A stretch of DNA of 64,000 bases from Pseudomonas sp. MN1F (lineage in GTDB: Bacteria; Pseudomonadota; Gammaproteobacteria; Pseudomonadales; Pseudomonadaceae). The stretch covers positions 1-64,000 of the forward strand of contig NZ_VZII01000041.1 in the NCBI RefSeq assembly GCF_009391885.1. The letters run 5' to 3'. The notes beneath the pieces were generated by a model that had not been told where the DNA came from, made no database searches, and saw only the letters and a program-made list of their open reading frames with translations. The position numbers and the translations under genes are program-made. This document shows positions 1 to 8,378 of this stretch, one piece after another; position 1 is the first letter of the stretch; each line of letters starts with the position of its first letter.

Positions 1-217
1 AGATACGCTGGTCGAGCAGCACGTAGAGGTAGCCGCTGCGCAAGGTGCGCAGGCCCATCCGGGTTTGCGTGACGGGGTCACTGCCGGGACGGGTATCGGG
101 TACCACGGCGCGGCGCAGGGGAAGGATGGGCAGGCCCTGGCGCTGGCAGGCTTTGCACGGGGTAAGGAGGAATTCGACTTCGGCGACGGCGTTGGCAATG
201 TCTTGAGAAATGCTCAT
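1..217 (-). CDS. N-terminus of a VasX-like T6SS effector (partial)
   Basis: The first 72 codons of a minus-strand gene that runs off the left edge. The start reads MSISQDIANAV. It is followed by a CKACQRQGLPILPLRRAVV segment, a TRMGLRTLRSGYLY segment and VLLDQR. A CxxC followed by GLPILP-type and LRxGYLYV-type motifs is, as I recall, characteristic of the N-terminal region of VasX/BTH_I2691-type type VI secretion effectors. Those are large proteins with C-terminal membrane segments, and that part lies outside the window. No T6SS structural gene is visible here. The family call rests only on the N-terminus. Confidence 0.6.
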   Translation of the reverse strand, partial: MSISQDIANAVAEVEFLLTPCKACQRQGLPILPLRRAVVPDTRPGSDPVTQTRMGLRTLRSGYLYVLLDQRI

Positions 218-560
218 GAGGGATTTCAGGCTCGATCAAGATAAGCCTGCACACTAACGAGGAATCAATTCTCAGAGGAGCTGAGCGCTTCCTAAAACAT
301 TGTAGGAACTTTCGCCCAGATATTTGCCTTTTGCTGCAACCGCTGATTCAGCTTCTGCACGCTGATGCATGCCGCTTTCGATGACCCTGCAGAGCCACCC
401 GATCCTCATGTTGATTCATCCGGCAAGGGAGGCCCCACTGGTAGATGCAAAGTGAATGTCAAAACGCGCTTGATAATGATTAGTTAGTTGAGGGTCTGCC
501 CAGTTGCGCTACGCTGGAAAAGCATTGCCATGGCGCTTCACCTGCCCGCAGGAGCGCAAC
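218..560. other. Intergenic region, no gene seen
   Basis: About 340 bases between the leftward VasX-like gene and the small rightward gene at 561. It must hold the promoter of at least one of them. The only motif I noticed is GATAATGATTA at 472-482, which matches the first half of a Fur box, but the second half does not fit. It sits 317 bp upstream of the VIT-like gene, so a link to iron is a weak guess. No terminator or ORF with a convincing start was seen. Confidence 0.4.
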
Positions 561-725
561 ATGAACTTCCTTATCGAACAGGCCAGCGTACAAGGACGGC
601 CAAGCTGGCTGGTGCATGCCTGTGGCATGACCTTCACCTTTCCCACCCAGGATTCGGCGCACGACTTTGCCAGCAAATTGGCAGAGCGGGTCGACACCCC
701 CATCAATTGCCGGCGCAAACACTGA
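561..725 (+). CDS. Small hypothetical protein, 54 aa
   Basis: The ORF starts at ATG 561, preceded by a GGAG ribosome site (551-554), and reads MNFLIEQASVQGRPSWLV, ending in CRRKH. Upstream in-frame codons lack a ribosome site, so the longer version from 504 is less likely. It is soluble, with no signal peptide or membrane segment, and I recognise no domain. It lies 73 bp upstream of the VIT-like gene on the same strand and may share its transcript. Existence is supported by the ribosome site and codon use; function is unknown. Confidence 0.5.
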   Translation: MNFLIEQASVQGRPSWLVHACGMTFTFPTQDSAHDFASKLAERVDTPINCRRKH

Positions 726-798
726 CGTACTGGAATGCGCAGCCTGCTCGTTTGAAACATGGCCTGCGTCAGTTCAGAGCAACCCAGAGGGGCAGCGT

Positions 799-1440
799 AT
801 GAGTGGACGTGCACTGGAACCCATCGATCGCATTACCGAAGTGATGTTCGGCCTGTTGATGGCCACCACCTTCACCGGCACGCTGAGCGTGGCCACGGCC
901 GGCCGGGAAGATGCCCGCCTGATGCTGATCGCGGCCTTTGGCTGCAACCTGGCCTGGGGTTTGGCCGATGCGGTGATCTACCTGTTGCGCACCTGGACCG
1001 AGCGGACCCACAGCCGGACCTTGCGGGCCCGGCTGCTCGCCGATGAACAAGGGCAGGAGGGGCGTCGGTTGATTGCCGATGCATTGCCGGCACGCATCGG
1101 CGAAGTGGTGGACGAAAACGGGCTGGAGCTGCTCAGGGTCCATCTGCTGCGCAACGGCCAGCAACCGATGCCGGCGCGGCTTGGCCTGCAGGATTTCAAG
1201 GCGGCACTGGCGACCTTTCTGCTGGTGGTGCTGGCGACCTTCCCGCTGGTTATCCCGTTCCTGCTGATTGCCCACACCGGCACCGCCATTCGCGTGTCGA
1301 ACCTGGTCGCCCTGATCATGCTGTTCCTCGCCGGCTGGTTGCTGGCGCGCTACTCCGGGGGGCGCCGAGTGCTCACAGGAGTGATCATGTCGCTGATCGG
1401 GGTGGCGCTGATCCTGGCCATCATCGCCCTCGGTGGCTGA
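799..1440 (+). CDS. VIT1/CCC1-like membrane protein
   Basis: A 213-residue membrane protein with about five hydrophobic segments: two near residues 13-65 and three in the C-terminal third. The N-terminal EPIDRITEVMFGLLMA stretch resembles the first helix of the VIT1/CCC1 family, whose known members move Fe2+ or Mn2+. The usual family fold has five helices with a cytosolic metal-binding loop after helix 2; here a polar stretch of roughly 90 residues with ERTHSRTLRARLL sits in that place. Start ATG 799 has an AGAGG just upstream; the longer ORF from 667 overlaps the previous gene and is rejected. A metal transport role is inferred from family likeness only. Confidence 0.6.
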   Translation: MSGRALEPIDRITEVMFGLLMATTFTGTLSVATAGREDARLMLIAAFGCNLAWGLADAVIYLLRTWTERTHSRTLRARLLADEQGQEGRRLIADALPARIGEVVDENGLELLRVHLLRNGQQPMPARLGLQDFKAALATFLLVVLATFPLVIPFLLIAHTGTAIRVSNLVALIMLFLAGWLLARYSGGRRVLTGVIMSLIGVALILAIIALGG

Positions 1441-1448
1441 GTCAGGCG

Positions 1449-1706
1449 TCAGTATTTGATGTCCCGGGCGCGTTCGCGACCTTGCTGTTTGGTGTGGCGT
1501 TTGTCCTGGCGGCAACCGGCGTTGCTCTGCTGGTCGGCGTGGCGGCAGTCCTGCTTGGTCTGGCGCGCACCCTGGCGGGTTTCCTGGCGTACTTCGCGTG
1601 CTTGCTGGCGCCGTTCGGCACGGTCGGTAACGGCCGCCCAACCCTGCAACGTCGTGGCGCACAACAGCACCGCCAGACAAAAACGATAGGCTCTTGAAGT
1701 TGCCAT
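1449..1706 (-). CDS. Small secreted Arg/Gln-rich protein, 85 aa
   Basis: Begins MATSRAYRFCLAVLLCATTLQGWA, a clear Sec signal peptide with likely cleavage after GWA. The mature part, about 60 residues, is very rich in Arg, Gln, Lys and Asp (RAERRQQAREVRQETRQGAR) with two or three Cys, and is predicted to be helical and hydrophilic. An AGGAGG ribosome site lies 8 bases upstream of the ATG at 1706. It is convergent with the VIT-like gene. No domain is recognised; similar short periplasmic proteins are common hypotheticals in pseudomonads. Confidence 0.6.
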   Translation of the reverse strand: MATSRAYRFCLAVLLCATTLQGWAAVTDRAERRQQAREVRQETRQGARQTKQDCRHADQQSNAGCRQDKRHTKQQGRERARDIKY

Positions 1707-1944
1707 GATCGGGCCTCCTGCTGGGTGGGTGGGTTGCTGCGAAGCGGTCAGGGCATGTTTAGTACAGTTGCGTTTCGATAGGCGATTTAGATTTAAAGGC
1801 AGTAAGCCTAGTTGCCATTAGTGCGTTGAAATCCAATACACCAAAGTGGTCGAAAATGGCGCCTTTGCTACCCTTACCGCACGGCAGCGACTGCCCGGTT
1901 TGCAACTCACCCTTTTCACGCGGTATGGCCAGATGGGGAATGCG

Positions 1945-3420
1945 ATGCGCATGCCATTGTTATGCGTCTTGTCGGTCGTGTTGTGCCTTAACGGTGTTGC
2001 CAGCCTGGCGCTGGCCGAGGATGTACCGGCGCCCGACCCGGCGCCTGCGCAAGCCAAGCAGGCGGTGTTCAACCCGGAGCAGCTCGACCAGATGCTCGCG
2101 CCGATTGCCCTGTATCCCGATCCGCTGCTGGCCCAGGTGCTGATGGCGTCGACCTACCCGGGCGAGGTGACCGAGGCAGTGGCCTGGTCCAAGGCCAACC
2201 CCAAGGCCCAGGGCGATGACGCGGTCAAGCAGGTGGCCAACCAGACCTGGGACCCAAGCGTGCAGTCGCTGGTGGCGTTCCCGCAGGTGCTGGTGGTGCT
2301 CGGCCAGGACCCGGTCTGGGTCCAGCGCCTGGGGGACGCCTTCCTGGCCCAACCCGATGACGTGATGGCCGGCGTCCAGCGCCTGCGCCATCAGGCCCAG
2401 GCGGCCGGTAACCTGACCAGCAACCAGTACCAGAACGTCACCGTGCAGGCCGCGCCCGCAGCGGCCCCGGCACAGGCCAGCTCAGGTGGTTCGCAGAGCG
2501 CGCCGGCCAGCAGCGCCTCGACCAGCACCATCATCATCCAGCCTGCCGACCCGCAGGTGGTGTACGTGCCCACCTACAACCCGACCACCACTTACGGCAC
2601 CTGGGCCTATCCGGCCTCGCCGCCGGTGTATTACCCACCGTCGCCGATGTACTACGCGGGCACTGCGCTGATGGCCGGGCTGGCGTTCGGCGCCGGCGTG
2701 GCAATCATCGACTCGGTGTGGGGCGATTGCGACTGGAACAACGGCGATGTCGATATCGACGTCAATCGCTACAACAATATCAACGGCAACAACCGCATCA
2801 CCAACAACCAGAACAAGTGGCAGCACAACCCCGCGCACCGCGATGGCGTGCCATACCGCGACAACCGCAGCCGCCAGCAATACGGCCGCCAGCTTGATGG
2901 GGCCAGCCAGCGTGCGGCGTTCCGTGGCGATGATGCCCAGCGTGCCCAGGCCCGGGATCGCGCCCGCAGCTCAATGGACCGTGCGGGTATCGAGCGCCCG
3001 GCTACCAGCAACCGCGAAGCCCGCGACAGCGCACGCCAGGCCCGCGCCGAAGGCGGTGTTGGCAATCGCATGCAAGGTGCCAACGACAACGCACGCCCTG
3101 CCGATCGCCGCGCAGAGCCGCGCAACACGCGTGAAAACACCCGCGACAATCAGCAGGCGCGCAACCAGGTCAACCAACGTCGCCAGGGTGAAGGGCAGGG
3201 CCGTCAGATCGCGCAAAACCGACCGAGTAACACGGCAGGCCGGGCCCGCAACAATGCCTTCGACGGCGTGCGCTCACCGTCGCGTACCACGGCGCAGGCC
3301 AACCGCGGTCGTACCAGCCAGTCGTTCGCCCAGCGGCCCAGCGCCTCGCGCGCAGCGGGGCAGCAGGTATCCAGGCCCAGCGCCCCGGCGCGTCGCGGTG
3401 GTGGAGGTGGCCGTCGATGA
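1945..3420 (+). CDS. DUF3300 domain exported protein
   Basis: About 491 residues. The signal peptide is MRMPLLCVLSVVLCLNGVASLALA, followed by the conserved DUF3300 block (FNPEQLDQMLAPIALYPDPLLAQVLMASTYP, roughly residues 40-75, then EAVAW and WDPSVQSLVAFPQVL). The second half is low complexity: a Pro/Tyr-rich linker, a GD-rich segment and a long Arg/Asn/Gln-rich tail ending in glycines. ATG 1945 has GGGGA a few bases before it and gives a clean signal peptide; ATG 1933 or 1951 are possible. The stop overlaps the start of the DUF2950 gene (ATGA), and the two families are often neighbours. Function is unknown; it is probably periplasmic or surface associated. Confidence 0.85.
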   Translation: MRMPLLCVLSVVLCLNGVASLALAEDVPAPDPAPAQAKQAVFNPEQLDQMLAPIALYPDPLLAQVLMASTYPGEVTEAVAWSKANPKAQGDDAVKQVANQTWDPSVQSLVAFPQVLVVLGQDPVWVQRLGDAFLAQPDDVMAGVQRLRHQAQAAGNLTSNQYQNVTVQAAPAAAPAQASSGGSQSAPASSASTSTIIIQPADPQVVYVPTYNPTTTYGTWAYPASPPVYYPPSPMYYAGTALMAGLAFGAGVAIIDSVWGDCDWNNGDVDIDVNRYNNINGNNRITNNQNKWQHNPAHRDGVPYRDNRSRQQYGRQLDGASQRAAFRGDDAQRAQARDRARSSMDRAGIERPATSNREARDSARQARAEGGVGNRMQGANDNARPADRRAEPRNTRENTRDNQQARNQVNQRRQGEGQGRQIAQNRPSNTAGRARNNAFDGVRSPSRTTAQANRGRTSQSFAQRPSASRAAGQQVSRPSAPARRGGGGGRR

Positions 3421-4313
3421 ACACCAAGACAACCCTTGCTGCGTTGCTGATCGGCCTGGGCATGGCCTGGACAAACCTGGCCACGGCGCAGGAGGCCTTC
3501 CCGACGCCGGAGAAAGCCGTCGAATCGTTCGTCCAGGCACTGGGCGTCGAGCACGCCGACGAAGCGCGCCTGACCCAGTTGCTGGGTGAAGACTGGCGCA
3601 CCTACATCCCGCGTGAAGGCGTGCAGCGCAGTGACGTCGATGCCTTCCTGGAGCAGTACAAGGCCGAGCATCAGATCGACAAGCAGGGCGACAACAAGGC
3701 CATCCTCGCCGTGGGCCCTGAGCACTGGACCTTGCCCATCCCCTTGACCAAATCTGCCAACGGCTGGCGCTTCGACCTCAAGGCCGGCAGCGCCGAAATC
3801 CGTGCCCGGCGCATTGGCCGAAACGAACTGGCCGCATTGCAGTCGGTGCTCGCCTATCACGACGCGCAGATGGACTACGCCTCCAAGGACCGCAACGGCA
3901 ACGGCGCGCTGGAATATGCCCAGCAGATCTTCAGCACGCCCGGCAAGCATGACGGCCTGTTCTGGGCAGACGAAGAGGGCGGCGAGATCAGCCCGCTGGG
4001 GCCGCTGTTCGGCAAGGACGTGGTGGGTGATGACTGGTACGGCTACCACTTTCGCATCCTCGATGGCCAAGGCCCGTCGGCACCGGGTGGTGCCTACAGC
4101 TACCTGATCGGCAACCAGATGAGCCGCGGCTTTGCCCTGGTCGCCTGGCCGGCGAAGTACAACGATAGCGGCGTCATGAGCTTCATGATCAGCCATGACG
4201 GGCAGGTGTTCGAAAAAGACCTGGGGCCGCAGGGCGACAAGGTTGCCAAGGCCATGAAACGCTTCGACCCGGATGACAGCTGGAAAGAGGTAGACGTCAG
4301 CGCCAGCCAATGA
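3417..4313 (+). CDS. DUF2950 domain exported protein
   Basis: 298 residues with a Sec signal peptide (cleavage near ATAQ-EA). Then come the family hallmarks: AFPTPEKAVESFVQALG, DWRTYIPREGVQRSDVDAFLEQY, YASKDRNGNGALEYAQQIFSTPGKHDGLFW and PGGAYSYLIGNQMSRGFALVAWPA. The start overlaps the stop of the DUF3300 gene by four bases, so the two are translationally coupled and likely act in the same envelope process. No enzyme motif is evident. Length fits the family. Confidence 0.85.
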   Translation: MNTKTTLAALLIGLGMAWTNLATAQEAFPTPEKAVESFVQALGVEHADEARLTQLLGEDWRTYIPREGVQRSDVDAFLEQYKAEHQIDKQGDNKAILAVGPEHWTLPIPLTKSANGWRFDLKAGSAEIRARRIGRNELAALQSVLAYHDAQMDYASKDRNGNGALEYAQQIFSTPGKHDGLFWADEEGGEISPLGPLFGKDVVGDDWYGYHFRILDGQGPSAPGGAYSYLIGNQMSRGFALVAWPAKYNDSGVMSFMISHDGQVFEKDLGPQGDKVAKAMKRFDPDDSWKEVDVSASQ

Positions 4314-4559
4314 CGGCCGGCGCGCGCACCGCCAACGGCAGGCTGAGTGAAAACTACCCGGTGCTGTTCCGCTTTGGTGCGCGTCTGCCTCAAGACAGGT
4401 CTGGTCGCACAGTTTTCATTCGGCAATCAGGTAAAAAAGTGTGCAGGTTGAACATGGAAGATTGTGCCGATTGCCTGTAAATTTCCCGTTTCCCGCGCGT
4501 GGCAAAAGCGGCCCGCATATTGCTCCCCTAGTCGCAACGACAACCCGGAGCACCGTGCC

Positions 4560-5825
4560 ATGAGCTCACCCACCGAATTCCCGCTATGCGAAGCCCCATC
4601 CTCATCGCGCAAGGGGCTGCTGCCCATTGCCATGGTGCTGTTCAGCTTCACCTTCTTCACCGGCACCATGTTCGCCGGCGGCAAGCTGGGCATGGCCTTC
4701 AACTTTGTTGACATGCTGTGGGTCGCCGCCATCGGCAACACGCTGCTGGCACTGTATGCTGCGGCCCTGGCTTTCATCGCCTCGCGCAGCGGCTTGAACA
4801 CCGTGCTGATGGGGCGCTTCTGTTTCGGCGAGGCGGGCAGCCGGCTTTCCGACTTCCTGCTGGGCTTCGCCGAACTGGGCTGGTACGCCTGGGGCACCGC
4901 GACCGTGGCGATCGTGCTGGTCAAGCTGTTGGGCCTGGCGGGTGGGTTCACCGTGCCCCTGATGGTGCTGTTCGGCCTGGGCTTCAGCATCACCGCGATC
5001 ATCGGCTTCAAGGGCCTGGACCTGTTGTCGCGGGTATCGGTGCCGTTGATGTTCGCGTTGCTGGTGGTGTCGATGTACATCGCCACCGCCGATGCCGGCG
5101 GCTTTGCCGGCCTGGCGGCGGTGGTGCCCCATGAAACCATGACCTTCTCGGCCGCGGTGACCATGGTCTTCGGCACCTTCGCCAGCGGCGCTACCCAGGC
5201 CACCAACTGGACCCGGTTGTCGCGCAGCGGGCGGGTGGCGGTGGTGGCCAGCATGGTCGCCTTCCTGCTCGGCAATGGCCTGATGGTAGTGGCCGGGGCC
5301 TGGTGCGCGATGGTCTACCAGCAGGCCGACATCGTCGAAGTGATGATGCTGCAAGGCCTGTCGTTCGCGGCGGTGGTGATGCTCTGCCTGAACCTCTGGA
5401 CCATCCAGGGGCCGACCATCTACAACGTCTCGGCCGCTGCCTGCCACCTGCTGCGCAGCGAGCGTCGACGCACCGCCACGCTGGTGGCGGCGGCGGTGGG
5501 CATCGTGCTGGCGATTGGCGGAATGTATGAAATGCTGATCCCGTTCCTGGTGCTGCTGGGTTCGATCATTCCGCCAGTGGGCGGGGTGATCATGGCGGAC
5601 TTCTGGTACCGCCACCGCGGCCAGTACCCGGCGCTGGCTTCGGTGCAGCTGCCGCGCTACAACCTCATGGGGCTGGGCGCCTATGCGCTGGGTGCGGTGC
5701 TGGCCTACGCCTCGCCCTGGGTCGCACCGCTGGTGGGCATTGGCGCCTCGGCACTGTGCTACATGGTCATGCTCGAACTCAGCGGCCGGCGCCGGGCGCT
5801 GGGCCAGGCGGGCGTCGAGCCGTGA
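4560..5825 (+). CDS. codB: Cytosine permease CodB
   Basis: 421 residues, close to E. coli CodB (419), with about twelve hydrophobic helices of the nucleobase:cation symporter-1 fold. Typical segments are FTFFTGTMFAGGKLGMAFNF in helix 1, GRFCFGEAGSRLSDFLLGFAELGWYAWG in helices 2-3 and ATNWTRLSRSGR further on. It imports cytosine for the deaminase encoded two genes downstream. ATG 4560 removes a non-family extension of the longer ORF. Its stop is shared with the GTG start of the PucR-type regulator (GTGA). The 246 bases upstream hold the operon promoter, but I cannot place it. Confidence 0.9.
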   Translation: MSSPTEFPLCEAPSSSRKGLLPIAMVLFSFTFFTGTMFAGGKLGMAFNFVDMLWVAAIGNTLLALYAAALAFIASRSGLNTVLMGRFCFGEAGSRLSDFLLGFAELGWYAWGTATVAIVLVKLLGLAGGFTVPLMVLFGLGFSITAIIGFKGLDLLSRVSVPLMFALLVVSMYIATADAGGFAGLAAVVPHETMTFSAAVTMVFGTFASGATQATNWTRLSRSGRVAVVASMVAFLLGNGLMVVAGAWCAMVYQQADIVEVMMLQGLSFAAVVMLCLNLWTIQGPTIYNVSAAACHLLRSERRRTATLVAAAVGIVLAIGGMYEMLIPFLVLLGSIIPPVGGVIMADFWYRHRGQYPALASVQLPRYNLMGLGAYALGAVLAYASPWVAPLVGIGASALCYMVMLELSGRRRALGQAGVEP

Positions 5826-7039
5826 GCCTGGCGCTGGACGAGATCCTGCACCTGCCGGGCCTGCAGGAGATGGCCGTGCGTGCCGGCGCGCGTAACCTGC
5901 AGCGTCGGGTGCGCTGGCCCTATGTGGCGGAGAACGAAGGCATCGCCGAGTGGGTGATGGGCGGCGAACTGGTGTTCGTCACCGGCATCAACCACCCGCG
6001 TGGCGAGGCCAACCTGCTGAGCCTGGTCGAGGACGGCGAGGCTGTAGGGATTGCCGGGCTGGTGATCCTCACGGGCGGCACCTTCATCCAGACCATCCCG
6101 CCAGCGGTGATCGCCCGTGCCGAGCAACTGGGCCTGCCACTGATCGAGCAGCCCTATGCCTTGAAGATGGTGATCGTTACCCACCTGATAGGCACGGCCC
6201 TGGTGCAGATGAACCAGGTGCGCCGGTCGCGCAACGACATCCTCGGCCAGTTGCTCAGCGGTGACTACCCGAGCCTGGCCATTGCCCGCCAGCGTGCGGC
6301 GCACCTTGAACTGGCACTGGATGAGCCGCGTCGCGTGGTGGCGCTGCGCTTGCTGCACGTCGAGCAGTTGTTCGAGCACCATGGCCTGGCCCAGGGCGAG
6401 CGCCTCTGGCAGGCTACCCGCCAGGCCCTGGAAGACCAGCTCGAAGCCTGGTGCCGCGTACGACCGGGGACGGTCACCGCACAGTTGCCGGGCGACCTGC
6501 AGGTGCTGCTGCTGGAAGATGCCGCCGACCTGCCGCTGACCTTGGCTACACTGCACCGGCAACTGAGCGCGGTGGTGGGGGAGCTGGCGCTGTACATGGG
6601 CCTGTCGAGCCTGGCCGGCGATTGCGCCCATTACCGTCAGGCGCTCAGCGAGGCGCGCCAGGCCCTGGACGTGGCGCAACACCTGCACCCGGCCAACGGT
6701 TTTTGTGACTTCAGCGAGCTGGGTGTGCTGCGCCTGCTGCAAGGTATCGTCGACCGGTCGCTGATCGATGACTTCGTTGCCCAGACCTTAGGCCCGCTGA
6801 TCACCCCCGGACGCAAGCAGCCGCATGTGCTGGTGCACACCCTCGACGCCCTGCTCAAGGAAAACGGCAACGGGCTCAAGGCCGCCCAGCGCCTTGGCCT
6901 GCACCGCAATACCATCAACCAACGCATTCAACGCATCGAACAACTGAGCGGGCAGTCTCTTGACGACCCGCTGTTCCGCATGAACGCTTCTGTCGCCATG
7001 CTGGTATGGCGCATGAACGAAGACCAAGGTAAGGAGTAA
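5822..7039 (+). CDS. PucR-family transcriptional regulator
   Basis: 405 residues from GTG 5822, which overlaps the codB stop. The N-terminal part (about residues 5-125, LDEILHLPGLQEMAVRAGARNLQRRVRWPYV to the PLIEQPYALKMVIVTHLIG region) is the purine-catabolism regulator domain. The C-terminal part (about 340-385, LVHTLDALLKENGNGLKAAQ then LGLHRNTINQRIQRIEQL) is the PucR helix-turn-helix. The gene sits inside the operon between transporter and deaminase with 4 bp overlap on one side and a 4 bp gap on the other, so it very probably senses a pyrimidine or purine ligand and controls codB/codA. The 22 residues upstream of the GTG lie inside codB and are not family sequence. Confidence 0.85.
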   Translation: MSLALDEILHLPGLQEMAVRAGARNLQRRVRWPYVAENEGIAEWVMGGELVFVTGINHPRGEANLLSLVEDGEAVGIAGLVILTGGTFIQTIPPAVIARAEQLGLPLIEQPYALKMVIVTHLIGTALVQMNQVRRSRNDILGQLLSGDYPSLAIARQRAAHLELALDEPRRVVALRLLHVEQLFEHHGLAQGERLWQATRQALEDQLEAWCRVRPGTVTAQLPGDLQVLLLEDAADLPLTLATLHRQLSAVVGELALYMGLSSLAGDCAHYRQALSEARQALDVAQHLHPANGFCDFSELGVLRLLQGIVDRSLIDDFVAQTLGPLITPGRKQPHVLVHTLDALLKENGNGLKAAQRLGLHRNTINQRIQRIEQLSGQSLDDPLFRMNASVAMLVWRMNEDQGKE

Positions 7040-7043
7040 CGCC

Positions 7044-8285
7044 ATGAACATCATCAATGCCCGCCTGCGTGGCAAGACCGGCCTGTTCCGCATCGAGCTG
7101 GACGGCGAGCGCATCGCCGCCATCACGCCGCAGGCCGACGTGGCCGCGCTGGCCAGCCCGGATGACCTGGACGCCCAACAGAACCTGGTGGTGGCGCCCT
7201 TCGTCGAGCCGCACATTCACCTCGACGCCACCCTCACCGCGGGCGAGCCGAAGTGGAACATGAGCGGCACCCTGTTCGAAGGCATCGAGCGCTGGGCCGA
7301 GCGCAAGGAGATCACCACCCACGACGACATCAAGACCCGCGCCAAGAAGACCATCGGCATGCTGGCGGACCATGGCATCCAGCACGTGCGCACCCATGTC
7401 GACGTCACCGACCCCAAGCTCACCGCGCTCAAGGCCATGGTCGAGGTGCGCGAAGAGGTGCGCCATCTGGTCGACCTGCAGATCGTCGCCTTCCCCCAGG
7501 AGGGCATCGAGTCGTACGCCAATGGCCGGGCACTGATGACCGAAGCGGTGGCCATGGGCGCCGATGTGGTCGGCGGCATTCCGCATTTCGAGAACACCCG
7601 CGACCAGGGCGTGTCGTCGATCAAGTTCCTCATGGACCTGGCCGAGCGCAGCGGCTGCCTGGTGGACGTGCATTGCGATGAAACCGACGACCCGCAGTCG
7701 CGCTTCCTCGAAGTGCTGGCCGAAGAAGCGCGGGTGCGCGGCATGGGCGCGCGGGTCACCGCCAGCCACACCGTGGCCATGGGCTCCTACGACAACGCCT
7801 ACTGCTACAAACTGTTCCGCCTGCTGAAGATGTCGGGCATCAACTTTGTGTCGTGCCCCACCGAAAGCATCCACTTGCAAGGCCGCTTCGACGGTTACCC
7901 CAAGCGCCGCGGGCTGACCCGCGTGGCCGAGATCGACCGCGCCGGGATGAACGTGTGCTTCGGCCAGGATTCGATCGTCGACCCGTGGTACCCGCTGGGC
8001 AACGGCAACATCCTGCGCATTCTCGAAGCCGGGCTGCACATCTGCCACATGCTCGGCTTTGAGGACCTGCAACGCAGCCTGGACCTGATCACCGACAACA
8101 GCGCCCGCACCCTCAACCTCGGCGAGCGCTATGGCATCGAGGTCGGGCGGCCGGCCAACCTGCTGCTGCTGTCGGCGCCGGATGACTACGAAATGGTCCG
8201 CAGCCAGGGCCATGCGCTGGTGTCGGTGCGCAACGGCAAGGTGCTGATGCGCCGCACGCCGGCGCAGGTCAAACGGCTTGCCTGA
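7044..8285 (+). CDS. codA: Cytosine deaminase
   Basis: 413 residues of the amidohydrolase superfamily; hydrolyses cytosine to uracil and ammonia. The metal motif HIH is at residues 57-59 (EPHIHLDATLTAGEPKWN). Later come VDVHCDETDD, the ASHTVAMGSY histidine and FGQDSIVDPWYPLGNGN with the metal-binding Asp, all as in CodA. GGAG lies 9 bases upstream of the ATG, overlapping the end of the regulator gene. With codB it forms a complete uptake-and-deamination unit feeding pyrimidine salvage or nitrogen supply. The iron-binding ligands are intact, so it should be active. Confidence 0.93.
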   Translation: MNIINARLRGKTGLFRIELDGERIAAITPQADVAALASPDDLDAQQNLVVAPFVEPHIHLDATLTAGEPKWNMSGTLFEGIERWAERKEITTHDDIKTRAKKTIGMLADHGIQHVRTHVDVTDPKLTALKAMVEVREEVRHLVDLQIVAFPQEGIESYANGRALMTEAVAMGADVVGGIPHFENTRDQGVSSIKFLMDLAERSGCLVDVHCDETDDPQSRFLEVLAEEARVRGMGARVTASHTVAMGSYDNAYCYKLFRLLKMSGINFVSCPTESIHLQGRFDGYPKRRGLTRVAEIDRAGMNVCFGQDSIVDPWYPLGNGNILRILEAGLHICHMLGFEDLQRSLDLITDNSARTLNLGERYGIEVGRPANLLLLSAPDDYEMVRSQGHALVSVRNGKVLMRRTPAQVKRLA

Positions 8286-8304
8286 CAGCTCGCGCTGCAG
8301 ATCA

Positions 8305-8323
8305 GTATCGCGAAAATTGATAC
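8305..8323 (+). promoter_or_regulatory. Candidate LysR operator upstream of the LysR gene
   Basis: The 19-bp element gtatcgcgaaaattgatac has arms GTATC and GATAC (T-N11-A type) and lies 56 bp upstream of the LysR start at 8379. Its left half with the spacer, GTATCGCGAAAAT, recurs exactly, inverted, upstream of the second LysR gene (13554-13573). Identity as an operator is inferred. Confidence 0.5.
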
Positions 8324-8378
8324 CAGCCAGCGTGAAACACGCCTCCTGCGCCTGACGGCTTTGCCGTATAAGGCCTTG

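Noticed and set aside
472..490. Fur box upstream of the VIT-like gene
   Set aside because: Only the first half (GATAATGATTA) fits; the second half departs from the 19-bp consensus, and the distance to the gene is large. Kept only as a note.
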